DNA of 64,000 bases from Lachnospiraceae bacterium (GCA_024681775.1 JAILAF010000109.1:1-64000), one strand, 5' to 3'. Positions 18,754-28,579 are shown, numbered from the stretch's first letter. Notes: generated from the sequence alone by a model not told the origin. Translations and numbers: made by a program.

Positions 18754-19071
18754 TTACTTCAGCAGCTTCGAGAATTCCAGTGCCTTCCCGATGTCACCGT
18801 CCACCTTCAGCTTTCCGATGGTAAATGCCGCCACGGGATCCAACTTCCCGGTGATGAGCTTGTTGAAATCATCGGACTTCATGGTGATGGCGCAGTTCCG
18901 GTCGTGATAGTCGTAGGGCTCCACGTTCACGCGGTGATCCTTCACCTCCACGTAAAACACGCCGGGATCACAGTCCGTGAGATTCACCTGGACCGCCAGG
19001 AAATCCACTCCGGACACATCCGCATTTGCAGCCATGGTACGCACTTTTGACAAAACGGTTTCAAACTTCAT
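18754..19071 (-). CDS. SCP2 sterol-binding-like domain protein
   Basis: 105 aa; ITMKSDDFNKLITGKLDPVAAFTIGKLKVDGDIGKALEFSKLL. Confidence 0.75.
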   Translation of the reverse strand: MKFETVLSKVRTMAANADVSGVDFLAVQVNLTDCDPGVFYVEVKDHRVNVEPYDYHDRNCAITMKSDDFNKLITGKLDPVAAFTIGKLKVDGDIGKALEFSKLLK

Positions 19072-19112
19072 CTTCGAATCCTCCTTTTTCACTCTTCTGT
19101 CTACGATACTCC

Positions 19113-20018
19113 TCATCCCGCGGCCACGATCAGATCCATGGTTCCGTCCTCATAGAAGATCACCATCATGGGCAGCCAGGAATAATACTCCGCGACGACA
19201 GCACTGTCATATTCATACACATCCCGCCAGTGATCCAGGTTCAGTGGCCGCCCATAGTGCTCCGCCACTGCCAGGAAATCCTCATGATCCAGCAGGTATT
19301 TCGTATCGCTTCCGTGCCCCGTCAGGAGCTCCGTCACGTCCGGGAGATACTCCCATCCCGTGACCCCGGGAAGCTCCCGGTAATGCGCCTCCATGGCGGC
19401 ATCGATGTAGGCCTCCTTCCGGTCGATGTCCTCCTCCGGGTACAGGTCCCGCCAGGCAGCTGTCGCTTCGGAAACCACATCCCCCGCGTACTCGCAGATC
19501 AGGTCGGACTCCGTCCAGTAATCAAAGAGCCCGCCCATGTTCCAGTCCACCTTCCAGTCCTCGTAAGAGGATATCTGCCGCGCCTCATATTTCGGCGTAT
19601 GCACCAGCTTCCGGAAAAATCTCTGATACACTGCGCTCAGGACGGCCAGGGCCACGATCCCCAGGGCAATCCACAGGAGCACTTTCCGGTGATGCTGCCA
19701 CAGCCACAGACACAAGGTCACCGCGGACGCCAGAAGGGGCGGGCCATAGGTAAGGGCCTGCCAGAAAAACACATACACGATGGCTTCGGCGATGCTGTCC
19801 AGTCCTCCCGATGGTCCGTGCTCCGCTCCGACGGTGATATACAGAACGATCCCGGCAATGATCCACAAAAGGGAGATCCCCAGGATAAGGAAGAGCTTTT
19901 TGTTACTAATGAGATACCATTTCTTGTCCTGCTTTTTTACCACAATCGTCCCCTTCCCGATCAATCCGTCGCAAGATTCGTCCCTTCCCGCTCCCGCAAA
20001 AGCGCGGCAGACGGCCAT
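19113..20018 (-). CDS. Membrane protein, hypothetical (start uncertain)
   Basis: About 280-301 aa with several hydrophobic helices, then a soluble C-terminal domain. Confidence 0.6.
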   Translation of the reverse strand: MAVCRAFAGAGRDESCDGLIGKGTIVVKKQDKKWYLISNKKLFLILGISLLWIIAGIVLYITVGAEHGPSGGLDSIAEAIVYVFFWQALTYGPPLLASAVTLCLWLWQHHRKVLLWIALGIVALAVLSAVYQRFFRKLVHTPKYEARQISSYEDWKVDWNMGGLFDYWTESDLICEYAGDVVSEATAAWRDLYPEEDIDRKEAYIDAAMEAHYRELPGVTGWEYLPDVTELLTGHGSDTKYLLDHEDFLAVAEHYGRPLNLDHWRDVYEYDSAVVAEYYSWLPMMVIFYEDGTMDLIVAAG

Positions 20019-20072
20019 CCATCCCGTTCCGCATTTTTCTCACCGGCCCCGCAAAAGCGTGGCGGCAAGACG

Positions 20073-21794
20073 TCAGCTGCGCTCCACCCGCACCCGGGAC
20101 ACAGCGGCATACCCTTCCGATCCATCCCGCTCCGATGTGCAGAAAAATCCGAACTTTACGCCCACCCAGCGGCCGGGCACCGCAGTCATCTCCATGACAG
20201 GAGTGTCGGAAATGTGGCCCGTTCCAAAGCACATCGACACCCGCTCCTTCGGGAAGAGGATCCCGCTCTCGCCGATATCCTGCAAGCCGACCCGCTCCAC
20301 CTGACAGCGCAGCCGAACCTCCCGGGTGTCCGCAGGAAGAATGCAGATCTCCTCTTCCTCCTCCTCGGTGTGATCCACATAGATCTTTCCAAAGACCTGC
20401 TTTCCGCTGACCCGCGTTACATGGAAGCCGTCAGCCTTGCGCCGGAAGGTCACCAGTCCATACTGCATTCCAAAGGAGATCATCCCCGCTTCATCCCCCG
20501 GGGTCAACCCCGACAGATCCAGCTGCGCGTCACAGACAAATTCCGGTGCGGGCCACTTTTGCAGCAGGAGATTCGGGAGATCTCCATAAGGAACCGCCGC
20601 ACCGGCACCTGCGGCATTGTCGCATGCTGCGTTTTCACCCGCAGCATTTCCGTCGATGTCACCCTTCCCATTTTCGCCCCGAAGTTCGCCGAAACAGACT
20701 GCCCGCAGCACCAGCCGGTGCTCCGAGAGCGTATACCACGCCTCCCGGGGATTGGCATTCCACTGCCACTGCAATCCGAGGCGTTCCCCGTCAAAATCAT
20801 CCGAAGCGGGGATCTCGTATGCACGCGGTTCCTGCACACCCACAGCGACGCCGCCGCAAGCCGCCACATTCTGTGCATCATCCGAAGCGCAATCACACTC
20901 CCCCACATCCGGCATTTCGTAACGCAAAACCGGCTCTCCGTATTCCGCGCCCTCCCGGGACACGCCGATCACCGGCCAGTCATCCACCCACCGCATGGGC
21001 TGCAGGTGCACGATCCGCCCCGCAGCATACACGTCCTGAAAATGCAGGAACCAGTCCTCTCCCGTCACCGTATCCACCCAGGCGCCCTGGTGCGGTCCGT
21101 TCACGGGAGAATCTCCCTGCCGCATCACCACCCGGTATTCGTAGGGACCAAACACATTGCGGGATCGCAGCACCGTCTGCCAACCGGATTTCACGCCGCC
21201 GGCAGGCGCAAAAATATAATACCATCCATTTCTCCGGTAAAACTTCGGCCCTTCGATGGTGGTCTGATCATTCTCATTTCCGTCAAACACTTTGACAGCT
21301 TTGCCTATCAGGGACATGCCGTCCGGTGCCATCTCCCGGACATAGAGCACGCTTTTATACCCGATGCGGCTCTTGGCCACCCCATAGACCAGATACGCTC
21401 TGCCGTCCTCGTCCCACAGTGGGCAGGGATCGATCCAGCCCGGGCCTTCCAGGAGCATCTTCGGAGCGGACCATTTTCCGCAGGGATCCTTTGCCGTGCA
21501 CATGAAGATCCCCTCGTCCGGCATGGGAAAGCATGCATAATATACCCCCGCATGATACCGGATGGAGGGTGCCCATACCCCGCATCCATGGACAGGTGTG
21601 TCATATTTTGCATCCGGGATCCTGTCCAGCACATAGTTTACGATCTCCCAGTGCACCAGATCCTTCGAATGCAGGACCGGCAGTCCCGGCGCATTGCAGA
21701 AGCTGGACGCCACCATATAATAATCATCCCCCACCCGGATCGCATCCGGATCGCTATAATCCGCATATATGATGGGATTTACATACTCTCTCAT
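20073..21794 (-). CDS. Glycoside hydrolase family 43
   Basis: MREYVNPIIYADYSDPDAIRVGDDYYMVASSF..GVWAPSIRYHAGVYYACFPMP..GPGWIDPCPLWDEDGRAYLVYG typical of GH43. Confidence 0.92.
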   Translation of the reverse strand: MREYVNPIIYADYSDPDAIRVGDDYYMVASSFCNAPGLPVLHSKDLVHWEIVNYVLDRIPDAKYDTPVHGCGVWAPSIRYHAGVYYACFPMPDEGIFMCTAKDPCGKWSAPKMLLEGPGWIDPCPLWDEDGRAYLVYGVAKSRIGYKSVLYVREMAPDGMSLIGKAVKVFDGNENDQTTIEGPKFYRRNGWYYIFAPAGGVKSGWQTVLRSRNVFGPYEYRVVMRQGDSPVNGPHQGAWVDTVTGEDWFLHFQDVYAAGRIVHLQPMRWVDDWPVIGVSREGAEYGEPVLRYEMPDVGECDCASDDAQNVAACGGVAVGVQEPRAYEIPASDDFDGERLGLQWQWNANPREAWYTLSEHRLVLRAVCFGELRGENGKGDIDGNAAGENAACDNAAGAGAAVPYGDLPNLLLQKWPAPEFVCDAQLDLSGLTPGDEAGMISFGMQYGLVTFRRKADGFHVTRVSGKQVFGKIYVDHTEEEEEEICILPADTREVRLRCQVERVGLQDIGESGILFPKERVSMCFGTGHISDTPVMEMTAVPGRWVGVKFGFFCTSERDGSEGYAAVSRVRVERS

Positions 21795-21889
21795 CGCTCT
21801 CTCCCGATTGCATCTGCCTGTTTTTTCCAAAAAAATATGACTAACCCGGAATCCCATTCCGAATTAGTCATATTATAGTACAGATTTCG

Positions 21890-22306
21890 TTACATGCACA
21901 GCAACCGGTTGCGGATGTCGGTCACCCGGCGGATTGCCTCGTCGCACTCTTTCTTCGCCTGGCTGATCTTCGACTGCACCCAGATATCCACGATAAATCC
22001 GTCAAAGAAAAAGTCCGCGAAGCTCAGAAAATCATTGATGTGGATGTCCGTGTAACCCTGCACGTCTCTAAGCTCCCGGCTGAAGGCTGCAAGTGCATAG
22101 CGCGCATCGGCGATCTCACGCTCTGCCTTCGACATCTTGCCGTGCTTTAAGAGGCCGGTCAGCGTGTTGCCGCCAAAGATGTCCAGAAGCCCCCAGTTCC
22201 CTGCGCTGCTCAGCGCCGCCCTTGCTCTCTCCAGATGGGTCAATGCATTATTGGCGGCTACGATTGCTTCCTCGATCTCTCTTCTCTGCTGCACATCGTT
22301 TATCAT
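21890..22306 (-). CDS. Hypothetical protein
   Basis: 138 aa, helical; no recognised domain. Confidence 0.65.
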   Translation of the reverse strand: MINDVQQRREIEEAIVAANNALTHLERARAALSSAGNWGLLDIFGGNTLTGLLKHGKMSKAEREIADARYALAAFSRELRDVQGYTDIHINDFLSFADFFFDGFIVDIWVQSKISQAKKECDEAIRRVTDIRNRLLCM

Positions 22307-22635
22307 ACGCGTTTCTCCTTTCGGGCGAAAAATCGGTTTTTATGACTTTATCATACCTGCCGGAGCGCTCCCGGTAAACCCGCATATGTGCGGATTAAGA
22401 GCACTTATTCCTCCCGGCAGACCTGACGCGCTGCGGCATGGAACCGGCCCTTTTGCCCCGAAAGCAAGCCCCCACCCACGAAATTTGAGATTGCATTCTC
22501 CGAAAAGAGGTGTTATCGTAATACACGAAAAAAGGAAAGGGCGCGGCTGACGCGTACGGTGACGGTATGATAATTCGATAATGCGATTTGGTGAACACGA
22601 ATGATTTTTGGAAGGCCTGAAAGGGTCTGTTTGTG

Positions 22636-22756
22636 TATGCCGAATTGGATTATCGTTTCATCAGGAAACCGACCACCGGGTGCAGTACGTGCATTTCGGC
22701 ATATGGGTTTTTCTTTTGATGAGATAATCTGCTTTCGGTGTAAAGCAGATTTTTTT
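22636..22756 (+). promoter_or_regulatory. Transcription-attenuation leader of ABC-F gene: intrinsic terminator 22726-22756 plus upstream alternative stem
   Basis: AATCTGCTTT-CGGTGT-AAAGCAGATT then T-run, about 30 nt before the start codon; TATGCCGAA / TTCGGCATA complementary arms upstream. Confidence 0.75.
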
Positions 22757-22786
22757 ATGCCTCTTTTTCGACAGGAGGTGGTGCAT

Positions 22787-24319
22787 ATGGCACAGATTCA
22801 AGTGAGCGATCTGACCTTTTCCTACGAGGGAACGGCGGATGATGTTTTGAAAAATGTGAATTTCAGCGTGGATACGGACTGGAAGCTGGGGCTCATCGGC
22901 AGGAACGGCAAGGGAAAAACCACATTGCTGAACCTGTTCATGGGGCGCTACACCTATCAGGGGAGCATCACCGCAAGCACGCGGTTCGACTACTTTCCCT
23001 ATGCCGTAACGGACGCCGATCTGAAAAAGCCCGCCATCGAGCTTCTGGAGGTCTGGAAACCACAGGTGGAAGAATGGCAGGTGATGGTCCAGATGAATCA
23101 GCTGAAAATGGACGCAGAATGCCTGTACAGGCCCTTTGAGACCCTTAGCTTCGGTGAGCGGACCAGAGTGATGCTGGCGGTACTTTTTGCGGAGGAAAAT
23201 GAGTTCCTCCTCATCGACGAGCCCACGAACCATCTGGATACCGCGGCCCGGGACATCGTGAAGGACTACCTGGCCACGAAGAAGGGATTTATCCTGGTTT
23301 CCCACGACCGTGATCTGCTGGACAAAGTGTGCGATCACGTCCTGGTCCTGAATCGCTCTTCCATCGAGGTACAGTCCGGAAATTTCTCCACCTGGTGGGA
23401 AAATAAGGAACGGACCGACGCCTTCAAACAGGCGGAAAATGAGAAGCACCAAAAGGAGATCAGCAAGCTGAAAGCCGCTGCGGACAGAAGCAGCCGCTGG
23501 GCGGAGAAAAACGAGAATACCAAGATCGGATTCGATCCCGTGAAGGAACATGACAGATTCCTGAACACCAGATCCTACATCGGTGCCAAGACGAAAAAAA
23601 TGCAGGCCCGGGTAAAGGCCTACGAGATGCGCATCGACAGAGAGATCGAGGAAAAAGAAGGACTGCTGCAGGACATCGAGCGGGTGAACGATCTGAAGAT
23701 CCCACCTCTCCGGTTCCACAAGGAAGTCCTGATCAATGCCTGCGACCTGTCCCTCCGCTATGCGGATGCAGATACGCCGCTTTTTGAAAAGCTCCGCTTT
23801 CAGGTAAAACGGGGAGACCGCATCGTCCTCTCCGGCGAGAACGGCTGCGGGAAATCCAGCATTTTGCAGGCGGTTCTGGCCCGGCTGGGCGCAGGAAATG
23901 AGGCAATCGCTTCGAAGCTCCTGGTTACCGGCGATCTGCAGGTCGCCTCCGGCATGATCGTATCCTACGTCAGCCAGGACACGTCTTTTCTGGCAGGATC
24001 CCTGCGGGATTTCGCAGAAAAAAGAGGCCTCGACGAGAGCCTCTTTCTGGCGGTGCTGCGGCAGCTGGATTTTTCCCGGGAGCAGTTCACAAAACCGATG
24101 GAGGACTACTCCGAAGGGCAGAAAAAGAAGGTGCTCATCGCAGCGAGCCTCATCACCCCTGCCCATCTCTACATCTGGGATGAGCCCCTCAACTATATCG
24201 ACGTCTTCTCCCGGATGCAGATCGAGAAGCTGATCCTCCGGTATGAACCCACCATGCTGTTGGTGGAGCACGATGTCAGGTTCCGTGAGAAGGTGGCGAC
24301 GGAGGAAATACAGGTATAA
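22787..24319 (+). CDS. ABC-F family ATPase (Lsa/Vga-like ribosomal protection type)
   Basis: Two ABC domains (GRNGKGKTT; SGENGCGKSS), SFGERTRV and SEGQKKK signatures, no TM; RBS AGGAGGTG before ATG 22787. Confidence 0.88.
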   Translation: MAQIQVSDLTFSYEGTADDVLKNVNFSVDTDWKLGLIGRNGKGKTTLLNLFMGRYTYQGSITASTRFDYFPYAVTDADLKKPAIELLEVWKPQVEEWQVMVQMNQLKMDAECLYRPFETLSFGERTRVMLAVLFAEENEFLLIDEPTNHLDTAARDIVKDYLATKKGFILVSHDRDLLDKVCDHVLVLNRSSIEVQSGNFSTWWENKERTDAFKQAENEKHQKEISKLKAAADRSSRWAEKNENTKIGFDPVKEHDRFLNTRSYIGAKTKKMQARVKAYEMRIDREIEEKEGLLQDIERVNDLKIPPLRFHKEVLINACDLSLRYADADTPLFEKLRFQVKRGDRIVLSGENGCGKSSILQAVLARLGAGNEAIASKLLVTGDLQVASGMIVSYVSQDTSFLAGSLRDFAEKRGLDESLFLAVLRQLDFSREQFTKPMEDYSEGQKKKVLIAASLITPAHLYIWDEPLNYIDVFSRMQIEKLILRYEPTMLLVEHDVRFREKVATEEIQV

Positions 24320-24360
24320 ATCCTGCATTTTGGCACCCTCGGAAAAAAATTATAAAATTG

Positions 24361-24402
24361 TTAGCACTCACCCTTGACGAGTGCTAATCATAGTGCTATA
24401 AC
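24361..24402 (+). promoter_or_regulatory. CIRCE operator (HrcA) over a sigma-A-like promoter of hsp20
   Basis: TTAGCACTC-N9-GAGTGCTAA perfect at 24361-24387; TTGACG-17-TATAAC. Confidence 0.95.
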
Positions 24403-24511
24403 AGAATCGAACAGAGGAACAGAGAAGATCAGCGGAAGGATCCCCCGATGATCCAATCCCTCCTTCCCCCGCTCAGTAACGATAATGTGTCTGAGTAAAG
24501 GAGGTAGCATT

Positions 24512-24958
24512 ATGTTGAGACCTAGTATTTTTGATGAGAATCTGTTCGATGACTGGTTTAATTTCCCTGATTTCGGTGATCTGGACCGTGCGGAGAGGAA
24601 GCTCTACGGGCGTCATGCGGACCGCCTGATGAAGACGGATGTGCATGAGCACAAGGACCATTACGAGGTGGACATCGACCTGCCCGGCTTCAAGAAGGAA
24701 GAGATCGGCCTGGAGCTGAATGACGGGTATCTGATGATCAGCGCCACGAAGGGGCTGGATCAGGAAGAAAAAGAGAAGGGCAAGCTCATCCGTCAGGAGC
24801 GTTACTCCGGATCCATGCAGCGCAGCTATTACGTCGGCAGGGAGATCTCGGAGGAGGACATCAAGGCGACCTTCCACCACGGTGTCCTGAGCCTGCAGAT
24901 CCCGAAGAAGGATACGGCAAAGCTGCCTGAGAAGAAGCAGATCCTGATCGAAGGATAA
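24512..24958 (+). CDS. Hsp20/alpha-crystallin small heat shock protein
   Basis: 148 aa; VDIDLPGFKKEEIGLELNDGYLMISATKG..FHHGVLSLQIPKK. Confidence 0.95.
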   Translation: MLRPSIFDENLFDDWFNFPDFGDLDRAERKLYGRHADRLMKTDVHEHKDHYEVDIDLPGFKKEEIGLELNDGYLMISATKGLDQEEKEKGKLIRQERYSGSMQRSYYVGREISEEDIKATFHHGVLSLQIPKKDTAKLPEKKQILIEG

Positions 24959-24995
24959 GGATACCTCTTCGGAGGAAAAAACGAACAGACGCTAA

Positions 24996-25040
24996 AGGGG
25001 GCGTCCCTCACCTGACAGTGAGGGGCGCCCCCTTTTTGTT
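24996..25040 (+). terminator. Intrinsic terminator of hsp20
   Basis: GGGGGCGTCCCTCA..TGAGGGGCGCCCCC followed by T-run. Confidence 0.85.
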
Positions 25041-25056
25041 TTGCTTTCTTTCGCCA

Positions 25057-25923
25057 TTACCAGTCGGAATCCCAGGAACTGCTCGAATCCCAGGAGTCCC
25101 AGGAGCTGTCGGAGTCCCAGTCCCAGGAGCTGTCCGAATCCCAGGAGGAATCGGAATCCCAGGTGTAGCTGTAACTGTCACTTCCGTCGGAATACCAGTC
25201 CGTGTCCTCGAAATCGGTTCCGGAATGATCGTAGATCTCATAGTCGGAGCTCGTCTCATCGGTGATCAGATCGTCTAGAAAATCGCTGTCACTGAGATAA
25301 TCCCAGGAATCCAGGAGGCTGTCATAGGAATACCAGGAATGGTTCTGATAGTAATAATCATTGCCCTGGTAACGGTAATAGCCCTGGGACGGCGTATGAT
25401 CCTTTGCCGCGATGATAAAACTGATGATGAGGCAGAGCACCACGAGTCCGACCTTGCTGAAGCAGAACATCAGGATAAGGCTGAGAAAACTTTCCATGCA
25501 GGAGGATGTGGATGCTGCCTCCGGCTTCGGAGCGCGGGTTGCGGATCCCGCGTTGTTACTCTTCTGCTTGGCGATCTCCGCTTTCAGCTTCTGGTAGATC
25601 TCATTTACCGCATACTCTTCATCGGCGCCCTGATAGCGGACCGCTCTCGTGCCGTCGGCCTTATTCTTGTAGACGACAAAATCTCCGTGCTCATCTTTAT
25701 AGATACCGAAGGCTCTGGGTTCCTTCACGTCCTTTCCGATGAAAAATCTGGTGACATTTTCAGGGGGCAGGTTGCGCGCAGTGTACCACTCCATGAGTTC
25801 TATAACGGTCCTGGGCTGATCGGCTGCGGTGCGGTTTGCGGTAGGCATGGTGGCCCCGCAGTTGGGACAGACCTTTTCCCTTTCGTCGATCAGTGAATTG
25901 CAATAATCGCATTTTACTTTCAT
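25057..25923 (-). CDS. Zinc-ribbon membrane protein with Trp-Asp-Ser repeat tail
   Basis: 288 aa; CDYCNSLIDEREKVCPNCG; one TM; C-terminal YTWDSDSSWDSDSSWDWDSDSSWDSWDSSSSWDSDW. Confidence 0.8.
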   Translation of the reverse strand: MKVKCDYCNSLIDEREKVCPNCGATMPTANRTAADQPRTVIELMEWYTARNLPPENVTRFFIGKDVKEPRAFGIYKDEHGDFVVYKNKADGTRAVRYQGADEEYAVNEIYQKLKAEIAKQKSNNAGSATRAPKPEAASTSSCMESFLSLILMFCFSKVGLVVLCLIISFIIAAKDHTPSQGYYRYQGNDYYYQNHSWYSYDSLLDSWDYLSDSDFLDDLITDETSSDYEIYDHSGTDFEDTDWYSDGSDSYSYTWDSDSSWDSDSSWDWDSDSSWDSWDSSSSWDSDW

Positions 25924-25938
25924 CTCTTGTCTCCCCCC

Positions 25939-26685
25939 TTACCAGTCTTCGGAGGCTGAAGCGGTGTCAGCCTTTTCTGCGCTTTCCGGGCCGTCTCCTC
26001 CCGGAATGGCGCTGTCCCCTTTGGACAGCCGGAGGAAGAAGTAGATCGAGGTACCGGTGATCAGCAGCACGTAGACCGCAAAGAGAATGTACAGGGAGGT
26101 CCTCCTGCCGCCGAGGCAGAATTCATACAGTCCCTGCATGGCGAAGGGAACGCAGAAGGCTTCGATCAGGTGCAGCCGTTTTCCCTTCGCATTCCCACGT
26201 CCCTCATCCAGCTTGGCCAGTCCGAAAAAGTAGCCCATGTAGACTGCCAGGATGATCTGGGAAATGAGGGGAAGCAGGAGTCTTACGGGCTCCAGGTCCG
26301 ATCCGTATTTGATCAGGTAGACGATGTTTTCTCCGGTGACGAATCCGACGGAAACGGTGACCGCATAGACGATGGCATCAAAGGTGTAGTTGAACGCCCG
26401 GTCCTTCCAGGCGGCCAGCCGCAGCACGAGATATTTTGCGCCCACTTCGATCAGCGCGGTCACGAGAAAGGCATCCGTAAAAACAAAAAGGAGCGAGGTG
26501 TCACCGTAGAAAACGGGCGTGAGCAATTTGATCAAAAGGGTCCTGAGAAGGATCGCCGCAAGAATGGAAAGCACGCCGAAGGCAAAGAGCTTCAGCAGGA
26601 GCATCGGGGGCTCCTTTTCGACCTTATCGAATTTCCATACGATGGCAAAAAGCAGTATCCCCGGAAGTACGGCCAGCAAAAACAT
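25939..26685 (-). CDS. PrsW-family-like membrane protein with non-canonical active-site motifs
   Basis: Start MFLLAVLPGILLFAIVWKFDKVEKEPPMLL with RBS AAGGAGG; FVTGENIVY motif; EVGAK and AMQGLYEF replace expected motifs. Confidence 0.7.
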   Translation of the reverse strand: MFLLAVLPGILLFAIVWKFDKVEKEPPMLLLKLFAFGVLSILAAILLRTLLIKLLTPVFYGDTSLLFVFTDAFLVTALIEVGAKYLVLRLAAWKDRAFNYTFDAIVYAVTVSVGFVTGENIVYLIKYGSDLEPVRLLLPLISQIILAVYMGYFFGLAKLDEGRGNAKGKRLHLIEAFCVPFAMQGLYEFCLGGRRTSLYILFAVYVLLITGTSIYFFLRLSKGDSAIPGGDGPESAEKADTASASEDW

Positions 26686-26933
26686 AGGATCTTCCTCCTT
26701 TTCTGATATGAGATCATTCAGGGAGTATTCTATCACAATCGGCGGGGAATGTGGGAAGAAATGATCAGAGACCGGCAGACGGTATTTATCGTGATGCGAT
26801 AAATTTTTGTTGACATTTATAAGCCGGTGGGGTATAGTGTGGCTTGAAAGCGGGGAAATGTGCGAAATACCGCGCACGATGCTTTCGAAAAAGCTTTCCG
26901 TTGGGAAGCGATTGATGAGTGGAGGGTGAATCC

Positions 26934-28514
26934 ATGGATTCTGCCAATGTGAAGAACGATACGAACGAAGCCGCGATCCAAAATGCGGCTGAGACCAGGA
27001 CCAACGCAGGCAGCGCTGCGGCCGGGATCAATGCAAACGCAGCGCCGGCCCAGGCCGTGCAAAAGTCCCACGTAGATACCGGGGAAATGGTGGCACGCTG
27101 CAGGCGGGTCCTGCCGAAGGCTCTGATCTTCGCCATATCCGCCGTGCTCCTCCTGTACCGGAACCGGACGTCCGCCATGTACCCCGTCTTTATGGGGATC
27201 TCCCTGGGGCTGCTGGCCCGGGACTGCAAGGAAGCAGGCCGGAGCCTGATCCGCAGCGCCGCCGGGAAGCCGGATATCAAGCTCTTCTACTGCGTGGTGC
27301 TGATGCTGCTGTCCATCACCAAATGCGTGATCATCTCCCCGGACATCTCCTGGGGGAGCGGACTGGGGATCCTGCTGATCTGGACCTGCCTGCTGCTGAA
27401 GGTCTACGCGGACAGAGAGGGGCAGGAGGTGACAGAGCAACTGGCTTACATGGTGCAGATGCTCCTGGTCCCCTTAAAGCACCTGGAGCTTCCATTTCAT
27501 GACATCTCTGTCACACGCCGCTCCACCGCAGGGGAGATGAGCCCCGGGAAAAAGCGGGCACGGAGCATCCTCATCGGGCTCCTCATCGCCATCCCGCTGA
27601 TCGTAGTGATCCTGGCGCTCTTAAGCTCTGCGGATATGATCTTCGGGGATCTGGTGCAGCGAATCCTGGACTGCATCGAGCTGCCGGAGCTGGGGGCGGA
27701 CTACTTCGGCGTGCCCTTCAAGCTGTGCGTAAGCTTCCTTGCCTTTTACTGTTGGGCAGGGGCACTGGGGAAGGAATCCTTCCGTGCGCCGAAGGAAGGA
27801 AAGCGCTTCGATGCCGTCATCGCCATTACCTTTAACAGCATCATCGCCGTGATCTACCTGATCTTCAGTGGGATCCAGTTCGTATACCTGGTGGGGCGGA
27901 TGGAGCTCCCCGGCGGATATACCTACGCAGAGTATGCACACGAGGGATTCTACCAGCTGCTGGCGGTAACGATCCTGAATCTGATGCTGGTGTCATTTTG
28001 TAAGAAGCACTTCGGGGAGAACATCGCTCTGAAGGTGATCCTGACCATCATCAGCCTCTGCACTTACGTGATGATCGCCTCCTCCGCACTGCGGATGTTC
28101 CTGTATGTGGGTGTCTACGGACTCAGTCACCTGCGAGTGTACGTGCTGTGGCTCCTGGTGGTGCTGGTGGTATGGACCACACTGCTGACGGTGGGAATCT
28201 ACCGGCAGGGGATCCCCTTCTTCCGGATCATCACCGTATTTGTTTCCGTGTGGTATCTGGCCTTTGCCTTCTCCGTTCCGGACCGGTGGATCGCAGCCTA
28301 TGACCTGCAGCTGGAAGTGCCGCCGGTGGATCTGGCCTATGAGGTGTATGCGGATGCGACGGAGGTGATCCTGGAGGATGGACGGTACTGGGCAGATTTC
28401 CGGGAGAACAACAGCTACGATGTGGGGAGGTATCGGAAGCGGAACGCGCTGCAGCGGGTGCGGAAGTTCAATTTCGCCGAGGAAGCAGCTATGAAGCTGA
28501 TGATCGATAATTAA
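26934..28514 (+). CDS. DUF4173-like polytopic membrane protein
   Basis: 527 aa, about 10 hydrophobic segments; N-terminal Ala/Asn-rich tail. Confidence 0.7.
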   Translation: MDSANVKNDTNEAAIQNAAETRTNAGSAAAGINANAAPAQAVQKSHVDTGEMVARCRRVLPKALIFAISAVLLLYRNRTSAMYPVFMGISLGLLARDCKEAGRSLIRSAAGKPDIKLFYCVVLMLLSITKCVIISPDISWGSGLGILLIWTCLLLKVYADREGQEVTEQLAYMVQMLLVPLKHLELPFHDISVTRRSTAGEMSPGKKRARSILIGLLIAIPLIVVILALLSSADMIFGDLVQRILDCIELPELGADYFGVPFKLCVSFLAFYCWAGALGKESFRAPKEGKRFDAVIAITFNSIIAVIYLIFSGIQFVYLVGRMELPGGYTYAEYAHEGFYQLLAVTILNLMLVSFCKKHFGENIALKVILTIISLCTYVMIASSALRMFLYVGVYGLSHLRVYVLWLLVVLVVWTTLLTVGIYRQGIPFFRIITVFVSVWYLAFAFSVPDRWIAAYDLQLEVPPVDLAYEVYADATEVILEDGRYWADFRENNSYDVGRYRKRNALQRVRKFNFAEEAAMKLMIDN

Positions 28515-28557
28515 GCTAAGAATCCTTCCGGTAGAGGAAAAGGTACAAAGCAAAGAA

Positions 28558-28578
28558 AAAGCGGGCACAAGGCCCGCA
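28558..28578 (-). terminator. Intrinsic terminator of the HAD gene
   Basis: GCGGGC..GCCCGC with T-run on the minus strand. Confidence 0.6.
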
Positions 28579-28579
28579 C

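Noticed and set aside
19026-21878. 950-aa plus-strand ORF (longest in the track)
   Set aside because: Antisense to GH43 and neighbouring genes; Pro/His/Arg-rich high-GC shadow composition with no domain logic.
22661-24328. 555-aa minus-strand ORF
   Set aside because: Antisense to ABC-F.
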